A stretch of DNA of 63,813 nucleotides from JBHELB01 sp041859045. GTDB lineage: Bacteria; Hydrogenedentota; Hydrogenedentia; Hydrogenedentales; SLHB01. How positions within the stretch are numbered: the stretch's first letter is position 1; every line of letters starts with the position of its first letter. The stretch spans positions 1 through 63,813 of the forward strand of contig JBHELB010000017.1 of NCBI GenBank assembly GCA_041859045.1. Reading direction: 5' to 3'. The translations under genes and the position numbers were made by a program. Below are positions 1 to 10,887 of the stretch, in pieces. The notes under the pieces were generated by a model, which saw only the letters and a program-made list of their open reading frames with translations, had not been told where the DNA came from and did not search any database.

Positions 1-396
1 GCCATTCTACAGATTTTGAGTCTGACCCTGTTCGAGAAAAGGCCCATTTTTCAAGTGTTTTCTGAACAGAAATGTGCGATTGACGATGAGTGCATCAGTA
101 ACCAATTGGAACTATTCAACTTATAACCGGACGGCAGTGAAGCGGAATAATGGAGGACGAGTTGTGAACCCAAAACGGATACAATAATTTCTTGCCTTAA
201 ACACCGTAAAACGCAAAATTCGCGTATTTTGGGGGTCTGCAAGAGGAAAGGGTCTTGCATCTTCCGAGGCAGAGAAAAAGACAAGGAGCAGTACCTATAC
301 GCTGAAAATGGCGGGCGAGCCGCGAGCGTCCGTCTCAGGCGTAGCGAGAAGTTGTAAACGTTAGTCTGTTTGGATGTTGCAATAAAAGGGGGCGCT
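1..396. other. Leader region before the chemoreceptor gene, no gene seen
   Basis: I see no convincing coding region here. The only sizeable open frame is antisense and runs into the chemoreceptor gene. The stretch is more AT-rich than the rest of the window. No clear sigma-70, sigma-28 or sigma-54 promoter could be assigned by eye. A purine-rich Shine-Dalgarno run (AAAAGGGGG, about 383-391) precedes the chemoreceptor start. Confidence 0.5.
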
Positions 397-2883
397 ATGT
401 TTAGGAACATGACGATTGGAAAGAAGATAGCCCTTGGTTTCGCCGTCGTGTTGGGCTTTCTTAGCTTTATTGCGTTGTGCGCAACGCTGGGGATCGGGAA
501 CATCGTCGGCAATGCCGAGCAAGTCATCGAGGGAAACAAGTTAAGGGCGGAGATCGTTCAGCGGGAGATCGACCACCTCAACTGGGCAAACAATGTCAAT
601 GCTTTTTTGACGGATCCCGCAGTCACCAAACTGGAGGTCCAGACCGATCCCACCAAGTGCAAGTTCGGGGAATGGTACCACGGCGAGGGGCGGCAACATG
701 CGGAGGCTCTAGTGCCCGCACTCGCGCCTATTTTTCAGGAGATTGAAGAACCGCACCGGAAATTGCATGAATCGGCCGTCGCCATTGGCCGGGAGTTCCG
801 CCGAGAGCACGTGGGGTTGCGCCAGACCTTGGCCCTGCGTCTGGCCGACCATCAAGGCTGGGTAAGTGAACTGTCCCGAGCGCTGGAACGCGAAATGAGC
901 GGTCCGGAAAGGTATAGGACCAAGGCACAAGATGCCGTCCATCAGGCGCTCTCCATAATCACCGCCTATGAGAAGGATGCTTCTTTGGGGGATGTCAACG
1001 CCCGAATGGCTCGAGCAGAGCAGACTGTTCGTGCGATGCGGGGCGGCGCCGACGACTCGGCGGCGCTTTTCGTGACTGACCTCAAGAATGTAGCGCTGGC
1101 CGATGCCGCGCATCCGGAATTCGAAGGCAAAGATATGACGGCCCAGACGGATTCTTCTGGGAAAGCGGTTTTCCAGGAGTTTTCGAACATCTGTCGGGAA
1201 CGCAAAGAGGGCTATGTCGCGTACGCCAATGCGTCTGCAGACGGGCATTCCGTGCCGATGTTCGCCTATGTCAAGCTATTTGAGCCTTGGGGATGGGTCG
1301 TGGGGTGCAACGTCGCGCTCGACGCGAACGATCCGGCGGTTCTGGCCCGCATGCAAGACATCGCCGCGAACAAGCCGTTTGCCATGACGCTTCAGACGGA
1401 CCCGACGCTGTGCGGTTTCGGGAAATTCTTGGATGATCCCAAGACAAAGGAAATCGAAGCCACGTTCCCGCCTTTTAAAGAAGCGATGGATGCCGCGCGG
1501 CCGCCGCATGAGCGCCTCCACCATCTGGCCACTGAAATCTGCGACCTGGTAACGAAGGGAGAAGGCCCCAAAGCGACGGAAGTCGCACATACCGAAGTCC
1601 CGGCGGCGCTTGCCGAAATCAGCAAGCACTTTCAGGAAGCCATCGACGCGGAGACCGCCGTCAAGAACAAGGCCGCTGAAGCCACCAAAATCTATGCGGA
1701 ACAGACACAGCCAAGCCTGAAAAAGATCCAGGAGCTGCTCCAGCAAGTGCGCACCACGACGGAAGAAAACGTCATGACCGACGAGCAGATGCTGCGGCAG
1801 GCGAACGTTACGCGTCTTTTGGTCATCTCGTTCAGTTTGGTTGCCGCGCTGATCAGTGTGTTGCTGGCCTTCGTGATTTCCAGGGGTATCACATCGGTCT
1901 TGGCCAGAGTCATTGCCGGTTTGAGCGAAAGCGCCGCCCAGGTGACCGCGGCCTCGTCCCAAGTGGCGCAATCCAGCCAGTCCATGGCGGAAGGCGCAAG
2001 CGAGCAAGCCTCGAGCCTGGAGGAAACGAGCGCTTCGCTTGAAGAAATGGCCTCGATGACCAAACAAAACGCGGACAGCGCCAGCAAAGCCAATTCCATG
2101 GCCGGCGAAGCTCGCGAGGCGGCCAATCGAGGAAGTCAGTCCATGCAGCGCATGTCGGAAGCGATTCAACAGATAAAGATGTCTTCCGATCAGACCGCGA
2201 AAATACTGAAGACCATCGATGAGATTGCGTTCCAAACCAACTTGCTCGCCCTGAACGCGGCCGTTGAGGCGGCGCGCGCCGGGGAGGCAGGCAAGGGGTT
2301 TGCCGTGGTGGCCGAGGAAGTGCGCAATCTTGCACAACGCAGTGCAGAGGCAGCGAAGAGCACCGCGTTACTCATCGAGGAGGCGCAGCGCAACTCTGAC
2401 AATGGGGTTGCGGTATCGAGCGAAGTGGCCACGATTCTCGGTCAAATCTACGAGAAAGCCGAAAAAGTCTCTCAGCTAGTAAGTGAGGTCTCGGCGGCGA
2501 CACTTGAGCAGTCGCAAGGGATCGACCAGGTGAATATGGCGGTTTCCCAGATGGACAGGGTAACCCAAGCGAATGCGGCAAGCTCCGAAGAAGCCGCGTC
2601 GGCCAGCGAAGAACTCTCCGCGCAGGCCGGAGAACTCAACAGTATGGTCGGGGAACTGCTCACTATGGTTGGCGGCAACGGCAACCACGGCGGGCGCTCT
2701 GGCGGGGGGCGACCTCCAAAAGCGCTTGCGCTCGCTTCTGCAAAAACGGCCGCGCGCGCGCAGCTACCCGCCAGTTCGTCGCGTCAGATGACGCGGGCGT
2801 CTGACAGTCCACGTGAGTCGAAGAGGATACTTAAGCCGGAGGAAGTCATTCCGCTTGAAGATGAGGATCTCCGGGACTTCTAG
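397..2883 (+). CDS. Methyl-accepting chemotaxis protein with CZB-like zinc domains and a Cache-like insert
   Basis: An 828-residue transmembrane chemoreceptor that would signal through CheA/CheW. TM1 is about residues 11-33 and TM2 about 472-495. The region between them is predicted periplasmic. It has a CZB-like module with His60, the motif CKFGEWY (Cys88), His120 and His124. A second module begins near His152 (DHQGWV) but is completed only at Cys339 (CGFGKF), His371 and His375. The residues between (about 180-312) end in PWGWVVGCNVALD, which looks like an sCache_2 domain. The cytoplasmic part carries the MCP hairpin signature (FQTNLLALNAAVEAARAG). I see no obvious HAMP domain. ATG 397 is preferred over TTG 370 because AAAAGGGGG lies just upstream of it. 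No che genes are nearby. The MCP assignment is certain; the sensory-domain reading is by motif. Confidence 0.95.
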   Translation: MFRNMTIGKKIALGFAVVLGFLSFIALCATLGIGNIVGNAEQVIEGNKLRAEIVQREIDHLNWANNVNAFLTDPAVTKLEVQTDPTKCKFGEWYHGEGRQHAEALVPALAPIFQEIEEPHRKLHESAVAIGREFRREHVGLRQTLALRLADHQGWVSELSRALEREMSGPERYRTKAQDAVHQALSIITAYEKDASLGDVNARMARAEQTVRAMRGGADDSAALFVTDLKNVALADAAHPEFEGKDMTAQTDSSGKAVFQEFSNICRERKEGYVAYANASADGHSVPMFAYVKLFEPWGWVVGCNVALDANDPAVLARMQDIAANKPFAMTLQTDPTLCGFGKFLDDPKTKEIEATFPPFKEAMDAARPPHERLHHLATEICDLVTKGEGPKATEVAHTEVPAALAEISKHFQEAIDAETAVKNKAAEATKIYAEQTQPSLKKIQELLQQVRTTTEENVMTDEQMLRQANVTRLLVISFSLVAALISVLLAFVISRGITSVLARVIAGLSESAAQVTAASSQVAQSSQSMAEGASEQASSLEETSASLEEMASMTKQNADSASKANSMAGEAREAANRGSQSMQRMSEAIQQIKMSSDQTAKILKTIDEIAFQTNLLALNAAVEAARAGEAGKGFAVVAEEVRNLAQRSAEAAKSTALLIEEAQRNSDNGVAVSSEVATILGQIYEKAEKVSQLVSEVSAATLEQSQGIDQVNMAVSQMDRVTQANAASSEEAASASEELSAQAGELNSMVGELLTMVGGNGNHGGRSGGGRPPKALALASAKTAARAQLPASSSRQMTRASDSPRESKRILKPEEVIPLEDEDLRDF

Positions 2884-2893
2884 AGCACTTTGG

Positions 2894-2920
2894 GTTTTTA
2901 TGTCTGCGGTCGCCGGCATT
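2894..2920. repeat. 27-base intergenic repeat, copy 1
   Basis: Starts 11 bases after the chemoreceptor stop codon. It matches 7052-7078 at 23 of 27 positions; the core is CTGCGGTC-x-CCG-x-CATT. Both copies sit just downstream of a plus-strand gene and both are followed by an inverted repeat. Confidence 0.6.
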
Positions 2921-2959
2921 TCTTGACCACTTGGGGCAAGCTGAGCCATCGTGGTGAGG

Positions 2960-3031
2960 TAGGGCACCGGGAGCGATTTGGTGTTGTGATGTGGCAACCG
3001 TCACAAAGGCCGAATCGTTCCCGATGCCCTA
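2960..3031. repeat. Long imperfect inverted repeat (22-base arms)
   Basis: Arms at 2960-2981 and 3010-3031 pair with 19 Watson-Crick pairs, two G-U wobbles and one mismatch. The loop contains a further TTGTGA/TCACAA pairing. There is no T-tract, so this is not a standard intrinsic terminator. It could be a mobile palindromic element, a structured RNA or an unusual transcription end. Confidence 0.65.
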
Positions 3032-3148
3032 TTCTATTGGACGAGAACCGGCCGCTCCCCCGCGCGAGATCGCCACGGCTCGATAGACCGCGTTCCAGCG
3101 TTGGCGCTTTTCGGGCGCGGCATCGAATTTTCCCTCGCGGGTGAGTTC

Positions 3149-3157
3149 TGGTATACT
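3149..3157 (+). promoter_or_regulatory. Extended -10 promoter for greA
   Basis: TGGTATACT fits the extended -10 pattern TGnTATAAT with one mismatch in the hexamer. It lies about 115 bases before the greA start. No good -35 is visible, as is usual for extended -10 promoters. Inferred from sequence only. Confidence 0.5.
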
Positions 3158-3272
3158 TTCTCGGCTTCGGACGGCTTTGGCGCCGTTTGTATCGTTAATC
3201 GTCCCGCGCCCGGCGAAATCGCGCCGGGCGTATTTCCGTGCCCAGGAAACTGCGCATAGGAACGAAGGAGCT

Positions 3273-3740
3273 ATGGAAAAAATCCATGTGACCCGGGAAG
3301 GGTTGGAAAAACTGAAGGCGGAGTTGGCGCATTGTCGCGACCAGAGTTCCAAAATTGCGGCGACCATCGAGCACGCGCGCAGCTTCGGGGATCTGCGAGA
3401 GAACGCGGAGTACCACGCGGGCAAAGAAGCGCAAGCGATGAACAGTGCGCGCATTCGCGACCTGGAAGACAAGATCGCCCGCGCGGTGATCTTGGACGAC
3501 ACGAATATTGATGCAAGCAAGGCGTATGTGGGCGCGACGGTTCAGGTGTTGAACAAAAAGACGGGCAAGGCGGTAACGTATGTGCTGGTGAGCCCGGTCG
3601 AGGCGGATATGGCCCGTGGCAAGATTTCGGTGCGTTCGCCCGTCGGCGCGGCGTTGCTGGGCAAGTCGGTGGGCGAGACGGCGGTAGCCAAGGTTCCCGC
3701 GGGCGAGATTGAGCTTGAGGTCTTAGAAATTTCCCGGTAA
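3273..3740 (+). CDS. greA: Transcription elongation factor GreA
   Basis: 155 residues, the normal GreA length. GreA binds the secondary channel of RNA polymerase and stimulates cleavage of backtracked RNA. The N-terminal coiled coil (about 1-75) carries the tip region SFGDLRENAEYHAGKEAQ with the conserved acidic D and E residues. The C-terminal FKBP-like domain (about 80-155) has the family motif SPVGAALLGKSVGE. The start ATG 3273 follows a GAAGGAG Shine-Dalgarno; the frame is open upstream, but those residues do not fit the family. carB follows 56 bases downstream on the same strand, so the two may be cotranscribed. Confidence 0.97.
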   Translation: MEKIHVTREGLEKLKAELAHCRDQSSKIAATIEHARSFGDLRENAEYHAGKEAQAMNSARIRDLEDKIARAVILDDTNIDASKAYVGATVQVLNKKTGKAVTYVLVSPVEADMARGKISVRSPVGAALLGKSVGETAVAKVPAGEIELEVLEISR

Positions 3741-3796
3741 CACCTGCCTGGGTGGCGGCGTGGATACCTGGATACTGGATAACAGTGGGGAGTACG

Positions 3797-7030
<3,234 letters not shown>

Positions 7031-7051
7031 GCGCTAGCTAGAACGTCTTAC

Positions 7052-7078
7052 GTTTTTATACCTGCGGTCTCCGACATT
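7052..7078. repeat. 27-base intergenic repeat, copy 2
   Basis: Lies 21 bases after the carB stop and matches 2894-2920 at 23 of 27 positions. It is immediately followed by the perfect inverted repeat at 7079-7140. Confidence 0.6.
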
Positions 7079-7140
7079 AGAGCATTTTCACCACGCCGCT
7101 TTGGCGGGCGCGCCGTAGGCATTCTCGGTGAAAATGCTCT
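7079..7140. repeat. Perfect 14-bp inverted repeat between convergent genes
   Basis: AGAGCATTTTCACC (7079-7092) pairs perfectly with 7127-7140. The 34-base loop contains a small CCGC/GCGG hairpin. The right arm overlaps the stop codon of the minus-strand HD-GYP-like gene. It may end transcription from both carB and that gene, but there is no long T-tract. A palindromic repeat element is equally possible. Confidence 0.7.
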
Positions 7141-8302
7141 AGAACTGCTCTTCGATGCAGGCGATCTGGATGCGCGGCTGCAACCCGAGATCGAGTCGAA
7201 TCGGCTCGAGCAGCGGTCCGGCCGGGGCGTGCGTGAGTTGGACGATGGGACGATCGAGGAATTCGTCTTCGAGCGTTTCAACCACTCCGCGGTAGTCTTC
7301 GTAGGGCGCATCAAGCACGCGCACGGCAAATCCCACCGGATAGGGCGGCAGCACTTTCAAAAAGGCGCTGGCCACTTCGCGGTTGAACGCGGTCCCCATC
7401 CCCTCGCGTAGACGGGCCACCGCCATGTCCGAAAGCGCCGGGGTTCCTTGAAGAGGATGCAACAAGCGGTCGTAGGCATTGGCCAACGCCGCGATCTCGC
7501 CGAGCAGCGTCGGAACAGGACGTGTCCCGGCGCGTTGACGTTCGAGCGTATTGCTGCCGACAAGTCCACGGGGCACGCCTTGGCCGTCCTGTCGTTCGTG
7601 ATGTTCGAGGGCAACGGTGGGGGCCAAAATGTCGGGGTCGTCGCAATTGCGCAAGAGTTCGAAACCGAGCACGGTGTGCTCCTGAAGCCGGCGCGTCTCA
7701 TCCGCTTGCTCCGAAACGAACAACGTGCCTACGTCATGCAATAACGTCCCTGCGGCGAGTTGCCGCATACGCAGCGGCGGCAGATCGAGCGTCTTTCCCA
7801 GCACAAGCGCGGCAAAACATACGTCGATCGCGTGGTCATGCGCGGCCCACTCCGCGTCGCGCGGCTCGGGCACGCCCGTCAGGCGCGTATAGACGGCCGC
7901 ATCGAGCGACAGTGCCTCCGCCGCATCACGCACAGCCCCAACAATACCGGCCTGCGCGGTAATCTCACGCATTGCCTGCGAACGGCAGATGCGGACCTTG
8001 TCCTGGATGGGCGCCTCGCGCAGTCCCCGGGCGAGACTGCTCACCTGCTCGAACACGCCCTGAAGCGCGGCGCGCGCACGCGTGCGCAAGGCTCCGGGAA
8101 GGCCCGCGCCTTCGAGAACCACGCCCGGAAGGCCGTCGTCGGCCTTCGCATAGAGAGAGCGGCAGCCACGCTCGCGAACGCGGTCGATTAGCGCATGGGT
8201 TAAGACCACGCCCCCCTTCAGCAGGGGTTGGCCCAGCGCATCAAATACGGTGCGCCCGACCACAAGACCTGGCGTGGCCTCGGCAATCGAAATCAACCGC
8301 AT
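7139..8302 (-). CDS. Divergent HD-GYP-like domain protein
   Basis: 387 residues. The C-terminal half (about 150-330) resembles HD-GYP cyclic-di-GMP phosphodiesterases. It has a histidine near 155-157, HDVGT at 189-193, EHT at 208-210 and EHHERQDGQGVP at 233-244. The usual HDxGK lysine is Thr and the GYP tyrosine is Val. The loop after HD is also shortened, so activity is uncertain. The N-terminal 100 residues resemble the DUF3391-like leader often found before HD-GYP domains. The start at 8302 is chosen because GAGGAGG lies just before it; the longer frame adds 37 unlikely residues. The metal-binding His/Asp residues are mostly kept. It could act in c-di-GMP turnover or binding, or on another nucleotide. 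Confidence 0.8.
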   Translation of the reverse strand: MRLISIAEATPGLVVGRTVFDALGQPLLKGGVVLTHALIDRVRERGCRSLYAKADDGLPGVVLEGAGLPGALRTRARAALQGVFEQVSSLARGLREAPIQDKVRICRSQAMREITAQAGIVGAVRDAAEALSLDAAVYTRLTGVPEPRDAEWAAHDHAIDVCFAALVLGKTLDLPPLRMRQLAAGTLLHDVGTLFVSEQADETRRLQEHTVLGFELLRNCDDPDILAPTVALEHHERQDGQGVPRGLVGSNTLERQRAGTRPVPTLLGEIAALANAYDRLLHPLQGTPALSDMAVARLREGMGTAFNREVASAFLKVLPPYPVGFAVRVLDAPYEDYRGVVETLEDEFLDRPIVQLTHAPAGPLLEPIRLDLGLQPRIQIACIEEQF

Positions 8303-8361
8303 ACCGTCCTCCTCGATGGCGGAATCGTAATGAACAGGCGGGAACGAGTCAATGAGGGAAG

Positions 8362-8402
8362 AAAAAACGGGGAGAAGTCGCTCTTTCGAGAGACTTCTCC
8401 CC
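8362..8402 (-). terminator. Rho-independent terminator of fabH
   Basis: On the minus strand, an 11-bp perfect stem (GGGGAGAAGTC with GACTTCTCCCC) is followed by six T residues (8362-8367 read in reverse). It ends fabH transcription before the HD-GYP-like gene, so that gene probably has its own promoter. Confidence 0.88.
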
Positions 8403-8413
8403 GGAGTGAACAA

Positions 8414-9394
8414 TTACCAGCGGATAACGGAAGCGCCCCAGGTAAGCCCCGCACCAAATGCGGCAACGACCACGAGGTCGCCTTTCTTAATGCGGCCTTG
8501 CGCGCAGGCTTGGTCGAGCGCGATGGGGATCGACGCCGCGGTGGTATTGGCCACGTCGTCGATGTTAATGAACACCTTTTCCTCGGGCAGACCGAGGCGA
8601 TCGGCAGCGGATTTGATGATACGGATGTTGGCTTGGTGCAACACGAAGAGGTTCACATCGCCGATGGCGACATTCGCCCGCTCGCAAGCTGCCTGAATCG
8701 CGATGCCGAACGTAGCCACGGCGCGCCGGAAAAGGTCTTGCCCGCGCATGTCGATGTCGCACAGTTCCGTGCCTAACACTTCTTGCGTGATTGGCGTGAC
8801 CGAGCCGCCCGCGCGCAGGATAAGCACGTCGCCCTGCGAGCCGTCCGCGCCGAGATACGTCGAAAGCACGCCCGTATCGCCTTCGCGAGCCTGCAGCACG
8901 ACCGCACCGGCGCCGTCGCCGAACAACACCGCGGTGTCGCGCTTGGTCCAGTTCAATCGATTGGAGACGCGTTCGGCCCCGACGAGCAGAATCGTCTTGT
9001 ACATGCCCGCGCGAATATAGGCGTCGGCCGTGGTCAGGCCGTAGACAAACCCGGAGCAGGCGGCATTCAGATCCAGCGCGGCGGCATTAACCGCGCCGAT
9101 CTTATTCTGAATCATGCAGGCCGTGTTGGGAAATAGGTAGTCGCCCATCGTCGTGCAGCAGAGCAGCAATTCGACGTCGGCGGGCGTCAACCCCGCGGAC
9201 TCCAGCGCGCGCTGGCACGCGGGAACGCCCATGTGCGAAGCGCCTTCGCCGGGCTTGGCGATGTGGCGTCGGGCAATACCGGTCCGCTGACGGATCCACT
9301 CGTCCGAGGTATCCATCATTTTCTCGAGGTCGAAATTGGTGACCACGTCCTCGGGCAAGTTGTGCCCCGTGCCGATAATCTGCGAACGAATCAT
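8414..9394 (-). CDS. fabH: 3-oxoacyl-[acyl-carrier-protein] synthase III (FabH)
   Basis: 326 residues, normal length. FabH starts type II fatty acid synthesis by condensing acetyl-CoA with malonyl-ACP. The catalytic triad is intact: Cys113 in NAACSGF, His253 in VLHQANIRI and Asn283 in VANTTAAS. The start at 9394 (MIRSQIIGTG) matches the family and has GGAG upstream. The longer frame to 9484 adds 30 residues of no family similarity. It stands alone between the response regulator gene and its own strong terminator; fabI is about 39 kb away in this window. Confidence 0.97.
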   Translation of the reverse strand: MIRSQIIGTGHNLPEDVVTNFDLEKMMDTSDEWIRQRTGIARRHIAKPGEGASHMGVPACQRALESAGLTPADVELLLCCTTMGDYLFPNTACMIQNKIGAVNAAALDLNAACSGFVYGLTTADAYIRAGMYKTILLVGAERVSNRLNWTKRDTAVLFGDGAGAVVLQAREGDTGVLSTYLGADGSQGDVLILRAGGSVTPITQEVLGTELCDIDMRGQDLFRRAVATFGIAIQAACERANVAIGDVNLFVLHQANIRIIKSAADRLGLPEEKVFINIDDVANTTAASIPIALDQACAQGRIKKGDLVVVAAFGAGLTWGASVIRW

Positions 9395-9528
9395 GGGAAC
9401 CCGGTCTCCTGATTGGTTTGTAGGACTTAGTTGCGGCATTTTTGCGCCTGCGCCGCCGTCCGGACAGAGCCGGTAGGGTATCAAACGACCGTCCTCAACT
9501 CAAACGCAGGGCGCACGCGAAGCGCGTC

Positions 9529-10887
9529 CTACTCCTCGCCGGTGTATTCCTTCAGTTTGTTTCGGAGCGTGCGCACGCTGATATCGAGGACCTCGGCGGC
9601 GCGGGTACGGTTGCCGCTGCACCATTCGAGCGTACGCAGAATCAGCGTCTTCTCCATCTCGGCGACGGAGATCCCCAGTGGCACGGCGACTTGGCTGGGG
9701 TCTTGTCCCGCCGCGGATGGGCGCGCAAACTGAAAAGCGTCGGCGGTAAGTATGGGCTCTGTGGACAACACAACCGCGCGTTCGACGGCGTTTTGGAGTT
9801 CGCGAATGTTGCCGGGCCAATGGTAATCCATGAAGAGGCGACGAGCATCGTCCGAAAAGCTGGTCACGTCACGCGCGTTTTCGACCGCAAATCGTTTCAA
9901 GAAGTGGTCCATTAGCGCAGGAATATCGCCGCGCCGTTGCCGCAGCGGCGGCAGATGGAGCGGAATGACGTTGAGGCGAAAGAAAAGGTCTTCGCGAAAC
10001 GTGCCGTCCGCGACGGCCTTATCGAGGTCGCGGTTGGACGTGGCGATGATGCGCGTATCGACGCGGATGGGTTTTGAACCGCCGACGCGCTCGAATTCGC
10101 GCTCCTGCAACGCGCGCAGGAGTTTGGGCTGAAGGTCCGGGCTAATCTCGCTCACCTCGTCGAGCAGCAGGGTCCCGTTGTCGGCAAGTTCGAAGCGGCC
10201 GATTTTGCGATCGTGCGCGCCGGTGAAGGAGCCTTTCTCGTGGCCGAAAAGCTCGCTTTCCAGCAGCCCCGCGGACAGCGCCGCGCAATTCACCTTGATG
10301 AACGGCTGGCTTGCGCGGGGGCTGGAGTGATGAATCGCGCGCGCGACGAGTTCTTTTCCCGTGCCGCTTTCGCCGCGAATAAGCACGGTGGCGCGGCTTG
10401 CGGCGACTTTCTTGATCTGTTCGTAGACCTCGCGAATGGCGGGGCTCTCCCCCACCATCGCGCCGAAACCGGCGGCGTGATCGAGTTCTTGGCGCAGGTA
10501 ACGGTTCTCGCGCGCAAGCCGCTCGCGCTCGATCGCCCGCGCAACCGCGACTTCGACGGCCTCAGGCGTGAACGGCTTCATAAGGTAGTCGTCCGCGCCT
10601 TCCTTGAGCGCGGCGACGGCGGTCTCGACGGTGGCGTACGCGGTCATCACGATGCAACGCACGCTCGGGGCTTCCGCGCGCAGCCAGCGCAACACTTCAA
10701 GCCCGTCCATAGGGGTCATTTTGAGATCGGTCACGACAACGTCGAACGATTGCTTATGAAACAGCGCGACGCCGTCGCGTCCGCTTGAAACGGCGGTCAC
10801 GTCGTGCCCCGCGCGCACGAGTACTTCCTCGACATAGTCGCGCATGAGAGCTTCGTCGTCGATCACCAAAATACGTGCTGGACTCAT
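9529..10887 (-). CDS. Sigma-54-dependent response regulator (NtrC family)
   Basis: 452 residues. The receiver domain is 1-120 with phospho-acceptor Asp54 (VVTDLKM). The AAA+ domain is about 140-375 with Walker A GESGTGKE at 172-179. The sigma-54 contact loop is GSFTGA at 219-224, a common variant of GAFTGA. The C-terminal Fis-type helix-turn-helix includes NRTRAAEVLDISVRTLRNKL. It should activate sigma-54 promoters when phosphorylated. It overlaps the upstream kinase gene by four bases (ATGA), so the two are translationally coupled partners. With a soluble PAS kinase and a FlgN-like neighbour the pair resembles FleS/FleR or FlgS/FlgR, but no target can be read from the sequence. Confidence 0.95.
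   Translation of the reverse strand: MSPARILVIDDEALMRDYVEEVLVRAGHDVTAVSSGRDGVALFHKQSFDVVVTDLKMTPMDGLEVLRWLRAEAPSVRCIVMTAYATVETAVAALKEGADDYLMKPFTPEAVEVAVARAIERERLARENRYLRQELDHAAGFGAMVGESPAIREVYEQIKKVAASRATVLIRGESGTGKELVARAIHHSSPRASQPFIKVNCAALSAGLLESELFGHEKGSFTGAHDRKIGRFELADNGTLLLDEVSEISPDLQPKLLRALQEREFERVGGSKPIRVDTRIIATSNRDLDKAVADGTFREDLFFRLNVIPLHLPPLRQRRGDIPALMDHFLKRFAVENARDVTSFSDDARRLFMDYHWPGNIRELQNAVERAVVLSTEPILTADAFQFARPSAAGQDPSQVAVPLGISVAEMEKTLILRTLEWCSGNRTRAAEVLDISVRTLRNKLKEYTGEE

Larger units (their letters stand above)
2884..3272. other. Intergenic region with repeat motif, long hairpin and greA promoter
   Basis: This 389-base gap holds three separate signals listed individually: a 27-base motif shared with the carB downstream region, a long imperfect inverted repeat, and an extended -10 promoter for greA. 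I see no open frame with coding character in it. Confidence 0.6.

Noticed and set aside
51..539. 162-codon minus-strand frame at the window start
   Set aside because: Overlaps the chemoreceptor start, has no recognisable domain and no Shine-Dalgarno support.
7079..7140. CRISPR-like or riboswitch reading of the inverted repeat
   Set aside because: Only one unit, with no regular spacers and no known riboswitch pattern.
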